This document shows, in pieces, positions 44,240 through 51,019 of a stretch of DNA of 64,000 nucleotides. Below the pieces are notes generated by a model. The model was not told where the DNA came from, did not search any database, and was given only the letters and a program-made list of their open reading frames with translations. The position numbers and the translations under genes were made by a program. Positions within the stretch are counted from its first letter, which is position 1. Each line of letters starts with the position of its first letter. This DNA is from Nitrospira sp. CG24B (lineage in GTDB: Bacteria > Nitrospirota > Nitrospiria > Nitrospirales > Nitrospiraceae): assembly GCA_002869845.2 (NCBI GenBank), contig NEWS02000015.1:1-64000 (forward strand), read 5' to 3'.

Positions 44240-44418
44240 TGGAGGGCAGGGTGATCCATCGGTGGTGTTGAGTTTTTCGAATTGTTCCGCGACTAGCCTG
44301 CTTCACCCATGTCGGCAGATGGACATGGAAACATGAGGGCGATGAGATTCTATCTCACGTTCAGCAGCTCACAGGACCTGGCGAGGATTTCATCCGTAAG
44401 ACCGGAAAAGGAGAACGC

Positions 44419-44634
44419 ATGAAACCGCAGCATGTGAAGAAACCACACGACGACAAGTCTGATACCACGCAGACTGCTAGCCCCGAACAGATCATGTCCG
44501 ATGACCTTCGTGAGCGGATTGCGAAGCGGGCCTATGAGCTCTATCTCGATCGAGGCTGCAGTCCAGGGTGTGATGTGGAAGATTGGGTCGACGCGGAGCG
44601 AGAGATTCTTGCGTTGCCGCGTGTTCAGGCGTGA
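44419..44634 (+). CDS. DUF2934-family protein
   Basis: A 71-residue protein whose second half, LRERIAKRAYELYLDRGCSPGCDVEDWVDAEREIL, matches the DUF2934 pattern (I..RAYELY..RG...G.D.EDW..AE.E). Such proteins are common in environmental bacteria and have no known function. The start is preceded by AAAAGGAGAACGC. It lies between the secreted-protein copies and a methyltransferase gene. Confidence 0.8.
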   Translation: MKPQHVKKPHDDKSDTTQTASPEQIMSDDLRERIAKRAYELYLDRGCSPGCDVEDWVDAEREILALPRVQA

Positions 44635-44776
44635 CTGTTCTTTTGGCCGATAGGTTCTTCTGGACCGGCACCAGAGTTGTTGCTAAATGGCATGGCAAAG
44701 CCTCGCGGGAGATGTCTCGTGCGCATGCCGTCGATGCCGTCACGAACAACGACCACTCGGCGAGGGGGAACTGACG

Positions 44777-45466
44777 ATGGACGAGACACGTCACCAGTAC
44801 ATCCCTGCGCTGAGGTTTGGTTGGCTGACTCGCCTGTACGATCCCGTCATCCGCTGGACCATGCGGGAGGACCTGTTCAAGCCTCGTTTGGTCGAACAGG
44901 TGGGGATGCAACCGGGTCACCGCGTGCTGGATCTCGGTTGTGGGACCGCCACGCTCACGATTCTGCTCAAGCAGCATCAGCCTCAATCTACGATTGTGGG
45001 ACTCGACGGCGACCCGGTGGTGTTGGCACGTGCTCGTGAGAAGGCTGCTGAGGCGGGAGTCGATATCTCCTTCGACGAGGGGATGGCCTATCAGCTGCCG
45101 TATCCTGATCGCTCCTTTGACCGTGTCGTCGCCAGTCTGCTTTTGCATCATCTGACCTTGGACAACAAACGTCGCGCGCTGCGTGAAACCTTTCGCGTGT
45201 TGAAACCAGGGGGACAACTTCACATCGTCGACTTCGGCCGGCCCCATACCTTCCTGATGGCCTGTGCCTCGCTCATCGTGCGTTGGTTGGAAGAAGCCTA
45301 CGAGCACGTGAAAGGAATGGTGCCAGGGCTGATTCGCGAGGCGGGATTTACTCACGTGGAGGAAACGGGCCGCTACACGACAGGGTTCGGGACACTTGTC
45401 CTCACTCGCTCGGTCAAACCAGAGAGAGGAGCGGGCGGTATTGAGAGAAGAAACGGGACATCGTGA
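44777..45466 (+). CDS. class I SAM-dependent methyltransferase
   Basis: A 229-residue methyltransferase with motif I RVLDLGCGTATL (residues 49-60), GLDGDPVVLARAREKA (about 75-90), DRSFDRVVASLLLHHL and LRETFRVLKPGGQLHIVDFG. It resembles UbiE-like and arsenite or lipid methyltransferases, but no substrate-specific residues, such as the Cys set of ArsM, are visible. The ATG at 44777 follows GAGGGGGAACTGACG. The gene is followed by a small membrane protein, perhaps in one transcript. Confidence 0.8.
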   Translation: MDETRHQYIPALRFGWLTRLYDPVIRWTMREDLFKPRLVEQVGMQPGHRVLDLGCGTATLTILLKQHQPQSTIVGLDGDPVVLARAREKAAEAGVDISFDEGMAYQLPYPDRSFDRVVASLLLHHLTLDNKRRALRETFRVLKPGGQLHIVDFGRPHTFLMACASLIVRWLEEAYEHVKGMVPGLIREAGFTHVEETGRYTTGFGTLVLTRSVKPERGAGGIERRNGTS

Positions 45467-45518
45467 ATTTGAGCGTTGCCTGCTCAATCGAAGGCGATGG
45501 TTCTTCGGAGTCAGAGTG

Positions 45519-45983
45519 ATGTGGAACCACTTGCTCCATCGGCGGCTCATCGTTCTCTTCGGTCTTGCTGTGGCGGTCAACTATCCGTGGGAACGGGTCC
45601 AATCCCGTCTGTATGTCCTACCTGGAGAGGCAGAGGTTGGGTGGTGGATGTGCGCGGCGGCGAGTATCGCAGACGGCTTGGTGGTTCTCCTGATCTTCCA
45701 GATCAGCCGGCTGGTGATCGGACAGCGTGACTGGTATCTCCGGCCGGGAGCGCGAGGGTATACCGTGCTGCTGCTGTCGGGAGCGGTCATCAGTGTCGCG
45801 GTCGAGTGGATTGCGATCTATGGTGCACATTGGTGGGCCTACAGCCCGCGCATGCCTCTCGTGCCGGGGTTGAACATCGGATTGGCTCCGCTGGCGCAGA
45901 TGCTGGTGCTGCCACCGCTGATTTTTACTCTGCTGGCGTGGTGGCATCGGAAGATGATTGGGAGAAAACCATGCGATGGCTGA
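45519..45983 (+). CDS. membrane protein of unknown function
   Basis: A 154-residue protein with about four helices: LIVLFGLAVAVNYPWERV, WWMCAAASIADGLVVLLIFQISRL, GYTVLLLSGAVISVAVEWIAI and LAPLAQMLVLPPLIFTLLAWW. The NYPWE and EWIAI...W.Y segments are reminiscent of a small conserved integral membrane family, but I cannot name it. The ATG at 45519 is chosen over upstream starts that overlap the methyltransferase. It overlaps the next gene by 13 bp. Confidence 0.62.
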   Translation: MWNHLLHRRLIVLFGLAVAVNYPWERVQSRLYVLPGEAEVGWWMCAAASIADGLVVLLIFQISRLVIGQRDWYLRPGARGYTVLLLSGAVISVAVEWIAIYGAHWWAYSPRMPLVPGLNIGLAPLAQMLVLPPLIFTLLAWWHRKMIGRKPCDG

Positions 45984-46345
45984 CCGCGCGGCAAGGATGG
46001 CAGAGTTGGTGGCTTATCCTGAGTCTGGTGTCGGCAGTCGCCGGTTGCGCCCACTCAATGCCGGAAAATGTGCCGGTGATCGACCGAGTACTGGGTGATC
46101 CAGTCTTGCGGGAACAACTGGTCGCAACGGGGACGTTGGATGAGCATTTTGTGCACGAGGTGCTCCATCAACTCGGCCAAGGGCCTCGCGGAGATCACAA
46201 CGTCGCTCGGCTCCTCGCCGATCATCTCCACCACCACCCGACCACCGCTCGCGCGGTCTATGGGGAACTTGTTCGGCACAAAGCCTTTCAAGAATGGCTC
46301 CTTGAGCGAGTGCAAGGAGCGACGGGTGACTCTGGAGACCCATAA
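45971..46345 (+). CDS. small lipoprotein of unknown function
   Basis: A 124-residue protein with signal sequence and lipobox (LSLVSAVAGCAHS, Cys at about 26). The mature part is helical with many His residues (HFVHEVLHQLGQGPRGDHNVARLLADHLHHHPTTARAVYGELVRH), which could bind metal. The ATG at 45971 follows GGGAGAAAACC inside the end of the preceding membrane-protein gene, so the two are coupled. I recognise no family. Confidence 0.65.
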   Translation: MRWLTARQGWQSWWLILSLVSAVAGCAHSMPENVPVIDRVLGDPVLREQLVATGTLDEHFVHEVLHQLGQGPRGDHNVARLLADHLHHHPTTARAVYGELVRHKAFQEWLLERVQGATGDSGDP

Positions 46346-46396
46346 CCAAAGCGTGTTGGCCGATTCGTTCGGCCACTTATTTCAAAGGCTGCTCAC

Positions 46397-46804
46397 ATGA
46401 GAACACCAGAACGACAAACCGAACCCCTCTTGTTCCGTCTCGGTGACTATCCGGCCGACATACTGACCGGAGTGCTTACGGCACTTGCCGTGCGAATCAT
46501 CGTCGGTTCGAATTGGGGCATGGTCATGGCCATGCGGGTCGGCATGGCGATAGGCATGGGCGTCCGCCTGAGTCTGCTCGTCCTATTGATCCCGCTGCTC
46601 AGCGCCTTTGAGGTGATGAAGCCCGGCGGAATCATCGGCATGTATGGGGGCATGCTGCTCGACATGCGGGACGCTATGCAGCAGGACGTCATCTCTCTTA
46701 GCCAAGCCTTAACGGTCGTCAACCTGCGAGAGGCGGGGGTTCACCGGCAGCGGGAGGAGAATGTGTACCTGGATATCGTGAAAGCCATCGAGGCCACCAA
46801 GTGA
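46397..46804 (+). CDS. small membrane protein
   Basis: A 135-residue protein with a Gly/Met-rich hydrophobic centre (SNWGMVMAMRVGMAIGMGVRLSLLVLLIPLLSAFEVMKPGGIIGMYGGMLLDMRDAM). The repeated M-G and Met pairs within membrane segments are unusual and might contact Cu(I). The C-terminus is polar and helical. It sits 51 bp after the His-rich lipoprotein gene and 37 bp before the phosphorylase gene. The function is unknown. Confidence 0.6.
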   Translation: MRTPERQTEPLLFRLGDYPADILTGVLTALAVRIIVGSNWGMVMAMRVGMAIGMGVRLSLLVLLIPLLSAFEVMKPGGIIGMYGGMLLDMRDAMQQDVISLSQALTVVNLREAGVHRQREENVYLDIVKAIEATK

Positions 46805-46841
46805 CCGGCGGAGCCGTGACGACCGGTCAGAACAGGTTCAT

Positions 46842-48695
46842 ATGGAACGAATAAAGGATCCGGTGTGTGGAATGATGGTCTCCATCGAGGAAGGGCGTCC
46901 CGCCTTTCATCACGGGACAACCTATTACCTCTGCTCCGATCTGTGTCATCGCATATTCCTCGCCGATCCGGAAAAGTATACCGGTCGAACAACTGGCCTC
47001 TCTCCGGGCCAACCCGACATCGTTCGGCGGATCGCTTACTTTTCCATGGAAGTGGCGGCGGACCCCCGCATGCCGACATACAGCGGCGGGCTCGGCGTCT
47101 TGGCGGGCGACACCTTGCGATCCTGTGCGGATCTCAAGATCCCCGTGGTTGGCATCAGCCTGCTGTACTGGAGAGGATATTTCGATCAGTCATTGGATGA
47201 ATGGGGGAACCAGCACGAACACCCTGTGACGTGGGATCCGAAAGCATTACTGCGCGAACTGCCGATCGCCGTGCAGGTGACTTTTGAGAATCGCTCCCTG
47301 AAGATCCGCGCGTGGCAAGTCGAAATTGTGGGAGCCACAGGCTTTGTCGTGCCTCTCCTGCTTCTCGACACCAACCTGCCCGAGAATACCCCACATGACC
47401 GCGAACTCACCTCCTGGCTATATGGTGGGGATACTCGGGAGCGACTGGCTCAGGAAATCATCCTGGGCATCGGTGGGATCAGAATGCTTCAGGCGCTGGG
47501 CTACTCCCAGATAGAGCGCTTTCATATGAATGAGGGCCACGCCGCCTTGCTCACCATTGAACTGCTATGCACCATGAAACTTGCCGGACCAGCCGAGTTG
47601 GACTTCAACACCGTCAGGAGCCGCTGCATCTTCACCACCCACACGCCGGTCCCGGCAGGCCATGATCGATTTTCTTACGACCTGGTTCGGAACGGGCTAG
47701 GAAACATCCTGCCCCTGGAGGTCCTGCAAATGCTCGGGGGTCGTGACGAGCTAAATATGACCTTGCTGGGCTTGAACTTGAGCCATTACGTCAATGGCGT
47801 CGCTAAGAGGCACGGACAGGTCTCGCAGGAAATGTTTCCTGGATACGCCATTGATTCCATTACGAACGGCGTGCATTCCGCCACCTGGACATGCGAGAGC
47901 TTCAGGGCCTTATACGACCGGCACATCCCCGGTTGGATCAATGATCCATTTTCGCTCCGCTACGCCATCAGTATTCCGAACAACGAGATCTGGGCGGCTC
48001 ATGTTGAAGCCAAGCAGCGCTTGCTCCATGAGATTCGTACCCGAACAGGAGTGCCGCTCAATCGCAACGCATTCACCATTGGATTCGCACGACGTGCGGC
48101 CTTGTACAAGCGGGCAGATCTCATCCTTTCAGATCCCAATCAACTGAGAGACATTGCGAAACAGGTGGGCCCCGTCCAGCTGATTTTTGCGGGCAAGGCG
48201 CATCCGAAGGATGAACCCGGAAAAGAGGTGATCAGGCGAGTGGTGCAGGTTGCAAAGCAACTGAAGAACGACGTCACGATTCTCTACGTAGAGAACTATG
48301 ACATGGTCTTGGCCCAACTTCTGACCGCCGGGGTCGATCTGTGGTTGAACACGCCACAACGACCGTTGGAAGCATCGGGCACTTCAGGGATGAAAGCCGC
48401 CCATAACGGCGTCCCGAGCTTGAGCGTTTTGGACGGCTGGTGGATTGAAGGTCACATCGAGGGTGTGACTGGATGGTCGGTCGGACCAGGACCAACTGAA
48501 AGTTCTCAGGAAGGTGAGGTGAACGCGCGAGACAGTGTTGAGCTGTACCAGAAGCTGCGATGGGTCATTGCCCCGCTCTTTTTCCAGCATCAGGAACAGT
48601 GGGTTGATGTCATGCGGCACACCATCGCGTTCAACGCCTCGTTTTTCAACACGCACCGCATGGTCCAGCAGTATGCGGCCAATGCCTATGTGTAA
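46842..48695 (+). CDS. glgP: YHS domain fused to alpha-glucan phosphorylase
   Basis: A 617-residue fusion. Residues 5-48 are a YHS metal-binding domain (DPVCGMMVSIEEG... YYLCSDLCHRIFLADPEKY); from about 60 the protein is a short-type GT35 alpha-glucan phosphorylase (RRIAYFSMEVA, YSGGLGVLAGD, FHMNEGHAALL, TTHTPVPAGHDRF). The PLP lysine is K518 in GTSGMKAAHNGVPSLSVLDGWW. The enzyme releases glucose-1-phosphate from maltodextrin or glycogen. A YHS domain on a phosphorylase is uncommon and suggests control by copper or other metals. A GH57 gene follows 2.3 kb later, consistent with alpha-glucan turnover. Confidence 0.88.
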   Translation: MERIKDPVCGMMVSIEEGRPAFHHGTTYYLCSDLCHRIFLADPEKYTGRTTGLSPGQPDIVRRIAYFSMEVAADPRMPTYSGGLGVLAGDTLRSCADLKIPVVGISLLYWRGYFDQSLDEWGNQHEHPVTWDPKALLRELPIAVQVTFENRSLKIRAWQVEIVGATGFVVPLLLLDTNLPENTPHDRELTSWLYGGDTRERLAQEIILGIGGIRMLQALGYSQIERFHMNEGHAALLTIELLCTMKLAGPAELDFNTVRSRCIFTTHTPVPAGHDRFSYDLVRNGLGNILPLEVLQMLGGRDELNMTLLGLNLSHYVNGVAKRHGQVSQEMFPGYAIDSITNGVHSATWTCESFRALYDRHIPGWINDPFSLRYAISIPNNEIWAAHVEAKQRLLHEIRTRTGVPLNRNAFTIGFARRAALYKRADLILSDPNQLRDIAKQVGPVQLIFAGKAHPKDEPGKEVIRRVVQVAKQLKNDVTILYVENYDMVLAQLLTAGVDLWLNTPQRPLEASGTSGMKAAHNGVPSLSVLDGWWIEGHIEGVTGWSVGPGPTESSQEGEVNARDSVELYQKLRWVIAPLFFQHQEQWVDVMRHTIAFNASFFNTHRMVQQYAANAYV

Positions 48696-48801
48696 GAAAC
48701 GATGCTCCCCGGCATGAGCGAGAATGGCGGGGACGAGAAGATCTGGGCGAATGGAAGAGCATGAAACGCGACCGCGGGCGTTACCGGAAGGAGGATGACC
48801 G

Positions 48802-49041
48802 ATGAAGAGCCACTCACTGCGTGTGATGTTGACATGCGCCTTTCTAGCCGTTCTTGGGTTTTTCTTGCTCACGGAGCACCGGGCTCATCTCTTTGGAGCG
48901 CTGCCGTACGTGTTTCTTCTCGCCTGTCCCTTGTTCCATCTCCTCCTGCACAGGCGACATGGCGGGCATGATTCCGACCCTCAGCAGGACAGGAAACAGG
49001 CTGAGTCACAGGACAACGTCGAAAGACATTCCCATGGATGA
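48802..49041 (+). CDS. DUF2933-family small membrane protein (copy 1)
   Basis: A 79-residue protein with two helices (LTCAFLAVLGFFLLTEHRAHL and ALPYVFLLACPLFHLLLH) and a His-rich tail (RRHGGHDSD... ERHSHG). This is the DUF2933 pattern, frequently found next to copper-resistance genes. The start has a good AGGAGGATGACCG site. An 8-bp overlap leads into the start of a truncated methyltransferase gene, whereas copy 2 at 50057 retains the intact partner. Confidence 0.82.
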   Translation: MKSHSLRVMLTCAFLAVLGFFLLTEHRAHLFGALPYVFLLACPLFHLLLHRRHGGHDSDPQQDRKQAESQDNVERHSHG

Positions 49042-49344
49042 AGGATCGGCCTATGGGTTGTGGGCGCAGGTTTCTATCAACTGATCCCGACACTCAAACC
49101 CGAGTATGCCGTGGGGTTGCAGCGGATCGATCTTCATGGAGAATCACGGGCAATAGTGGCAACGGACTTGGGCAGTACCCTCAACGTGATCAGAGTACGC
49201 TTGCATCGGGCGCGACGAGCTCTCAAGCAGATACTCCTCACGTCATGCAAGGACTGCTGTCCTGAACACGGGTTTATGAACTGTGAAGGTGCACATGGGG
49301 GGGATGCCACGGGGAAAAGTTTCCCTTGCTTCCGGACGCTGTAA
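49034..49344 (+). pseudogene. truncated methyltransferase start joined to an ECF sigma-factor tail
   Basis: From the ATG at 49034 the first ten codons (MDEGSAYGLW) are identical in sequence to the start of the methyltransferase at 50283, then the frame ends at TGA. From about 49068, in another frame, the DNA encodes FYQLIPTLKPEYAVGLQRIDLHGESRAIVATDLGSTLNVIRVRLHRARRALKQIL followed by CKDCCPEHGF.NC, which is sigma region 4 plus the Cys-rich tail of an ECF sigma factor. A deletion has fused the two genes; neither is functional. Confidence 0.7.
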
Positions 49345-49599
49345 TACTACGAGCCCAATCTCGTCTTATATGCATACGTGTAAAGAAAGGAGGAGCAAGG
49401 CACGCATCATCATCGCTATTGAGCGAGCCTTCGGCAGCGTCACGCTCCCAGATGATGCTGACGGGGGGCCACGGCATCTTCGGTATCCCCAAGGCTCGCT
49501 GGCGTGGAGCAAGAAGAAGAGGGGCATGAAATAGGTGGGGAGTGAAGATGACTCACCATAGCCGGCGAAACGGTTCGCCACAAACAAGGAGGGCGTAGG

Positions 49600-49941
49600 A
49601 TGTTAAAACTTAGAGGGATTTGCGCATTTGTGGTTCTCGGTCTCCTGGTCGCAATGCCAATTTTCGCTGCGGATCCTCTTGAGACTATGATTAGTAAAGG
49701 AGATCATCAGGGACTGCAGCGTTACTATTCGCAACAGGCTCAGGAGCTCAAAGCCAAAGCGAATTATTGGGATACCATAGCCGAATTCTATGAAAGACAT
49801 CCAGGCGAGCCCACCGGGGCTCGCACCAGGGCTGAACACATCGCGCACTGCCAAGCTATTTCGGAAACCTTGAGGAAGGCTGCGCACGAGGCTCAGAATC
49901 TGGCCACAGAACACTATGATTTGACACGGAAGGGGCCCTAA
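49600..49941 (+). CDS. small secreted protein, four-member family (copy 4)
   Basis: A 113-residue protein with a signal peptide (FVVLGLLVAMPIFAADP). The body, GDHQGLQRYYSQQAQELKAKANYWDTIAEFYERHP... EHIAHCQAISETLRKAAHEAQNLATEHYDLTRKGP, aligns along its full length with the protein at 43402 and, less closely, with 42676. The ribosome-binding site AAGGAGGGCGTAGG is strong. It lies between a broken sigma factor and the second DUF2933 gene. It is predicted to be helical and periplasmic; function unknown. Confidence 0.68.
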   Translation: MLKLRGICAFVVLGLLVAMPIFAADPLETMISKGDHQGLQRYYSQQAQELKAKANYWDTIAEFYERHPGEPTGARTRAEHIAHCQAISETLRKAAHEAQNLATEHYDLTRKGP

Positions 49942-50056
49942 AAGCCCAATGTCGTTACTGATTTGGCCGGCGACCACCGCGCTATGAACACTCGATGGAG
50001 GAAAGACTCTAAGTTGTATTTCAAGAGCTGGACAGCTGTGGCCAGAGGCTCTTCCG

Positions 50057-50290
50057 ATGAATAATCTCCGACGGCTCGTTCTCGGCGCCTTTCTCGCGGT
50101 CCTGGGATTTTTCCTCGTGACCGAGCACCGGGCGCATCTGTTCGGGGTGCTGCCCTACCTATTCCTTTTCGCCTGCCCGCTGTTCCATCTCCTCCTGCAC
50201 AGGCGACACGGTGGTCATGGCATCGACTCGCCACAAGGCAGGAAGGAGCCCGATTCACAGGCCAACGCTGGGGGGCATTCCCATGGATGA
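50057..50290 (+). CDS. DUF2933-family small membrane protein (copy 2)
   Basis: A 77-residue paralogue of the 48802 product: FLAVLGFFLVTEHRAHLFGVLPYLFLFACPLFHLLLHRRHGGHG, and the same SHG ending. It overlaps the methyltransferase start by 8 bp, exactly as copy 1 overlaps its truncated partner, so the gene pair was duplicated as a unit and copy 1 was then damaged. The His-rich tail and copper-island context suggest metal contact. Confidence 0.82.
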   Translation: MNNLRRLVLGAFLAVLGFFLVTEHRAHLFGVLPYLFLFACPLFHLLLHRRHGGHGIDSPQGRKEPDSQANAGGHSHG

Positions 50291-50951
50291 AGGATCGGCT
50301 TATGGGTTGTGGTCGTTAGTGATCATCAACTCGGTGGTGTTTATCCTCTTCGCGTTCAGCTTCACGCGGCCGCGGACGACACGCGATTGGCGATCCTTGG
50401 GTGCCTTCTCGGCGTTTATCGTGGCTCTGTTTGCGGAGATGTACGGATTCCCCTTGACCATCTATCTGTTCTCCGGATGGCTGGAAAGCCGATATCCCGG
50501 AGCAAATCTATGGTCCCACGAAACCGGGCATCTCTGGCATACCCTGCTGGGCATGAAAAGCCATGCGCATAGTGATCCCTTGCACATTCTCAGTGGGCTG
50601 CTGATCTTCGGAGGGTTCTTTCTACTGGCGGCCTCGTGGGAAGTCTTGTATCGGGCGCAACGGACTCAGACATTGGCCACGACCGGTCCGTATGCCCGGA
50701 TCAGACATCCGCAGTATGTGGCCTTCATCGTGATCATGCTGGGTTTTCTCCTCCAATGGCCAACCATTCCGACATTGTTCATGTTCCCCGTACTCGTGGC
50801 AATGTATGTCCGTCTCGCGCACAAAGAGGAGAGACAGGTCCGTGCGGAATTCGGCGAGTCCTATGATCGTTATGCGGCGGCGACGCCTGCCTTCTTCCCA
50901 CGATGGAAGAGGCAGAGTCGAGAACAGCTTGACGGGCGTCTGGACCGTTGA
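50283..50951 (+). CDS. isoprenylcysteine carboxyl methyltransferase-like membrane protein
   Basis: A 222-residue membrane protein with about six helices. The C-terminal half bears the ICMT/PEMT-like signature LATTGPYARIRHPQYVAFIVIMLGFLLQWPT and KEERQVRAEFGESYDRYAAATPAFFPR. Members methylate small or lipid substrates with SAM; in metal-resistance clusters they typically follow DUF2933 genes. The ATG at 50283 lies within the end of the DUF2933 gene, implying coupled translation. The substrate is unknown. Confidence 0.8.
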   Translation: MDEGSAYGLWSLVIINSVVFILFAFSFTRPRTTRDWRSLGAFSAFIVALFAEMYGFPLTIYLFSGWLESRYPGANLWSHETGHLWHTLLGMKSHAHSDPLHILSGLLIFGGFFLLAASWEVLYRAQRTQTLATTGPYARIRHPQYVAFIVIMLGFLLQWPTIPTLFMFPVLVAMYVRLAHKEERQVRAEFGESYDRYAAATPAFFPRWKRQSREQLDGRLDR

Positions 50952-51019
50952 GGGGTTGATCGTCAGAACCAGCCGCTTGAGGACCTGATGAAGTAGAGGA
51001 CGCAGGAGAGTCACAGAGC

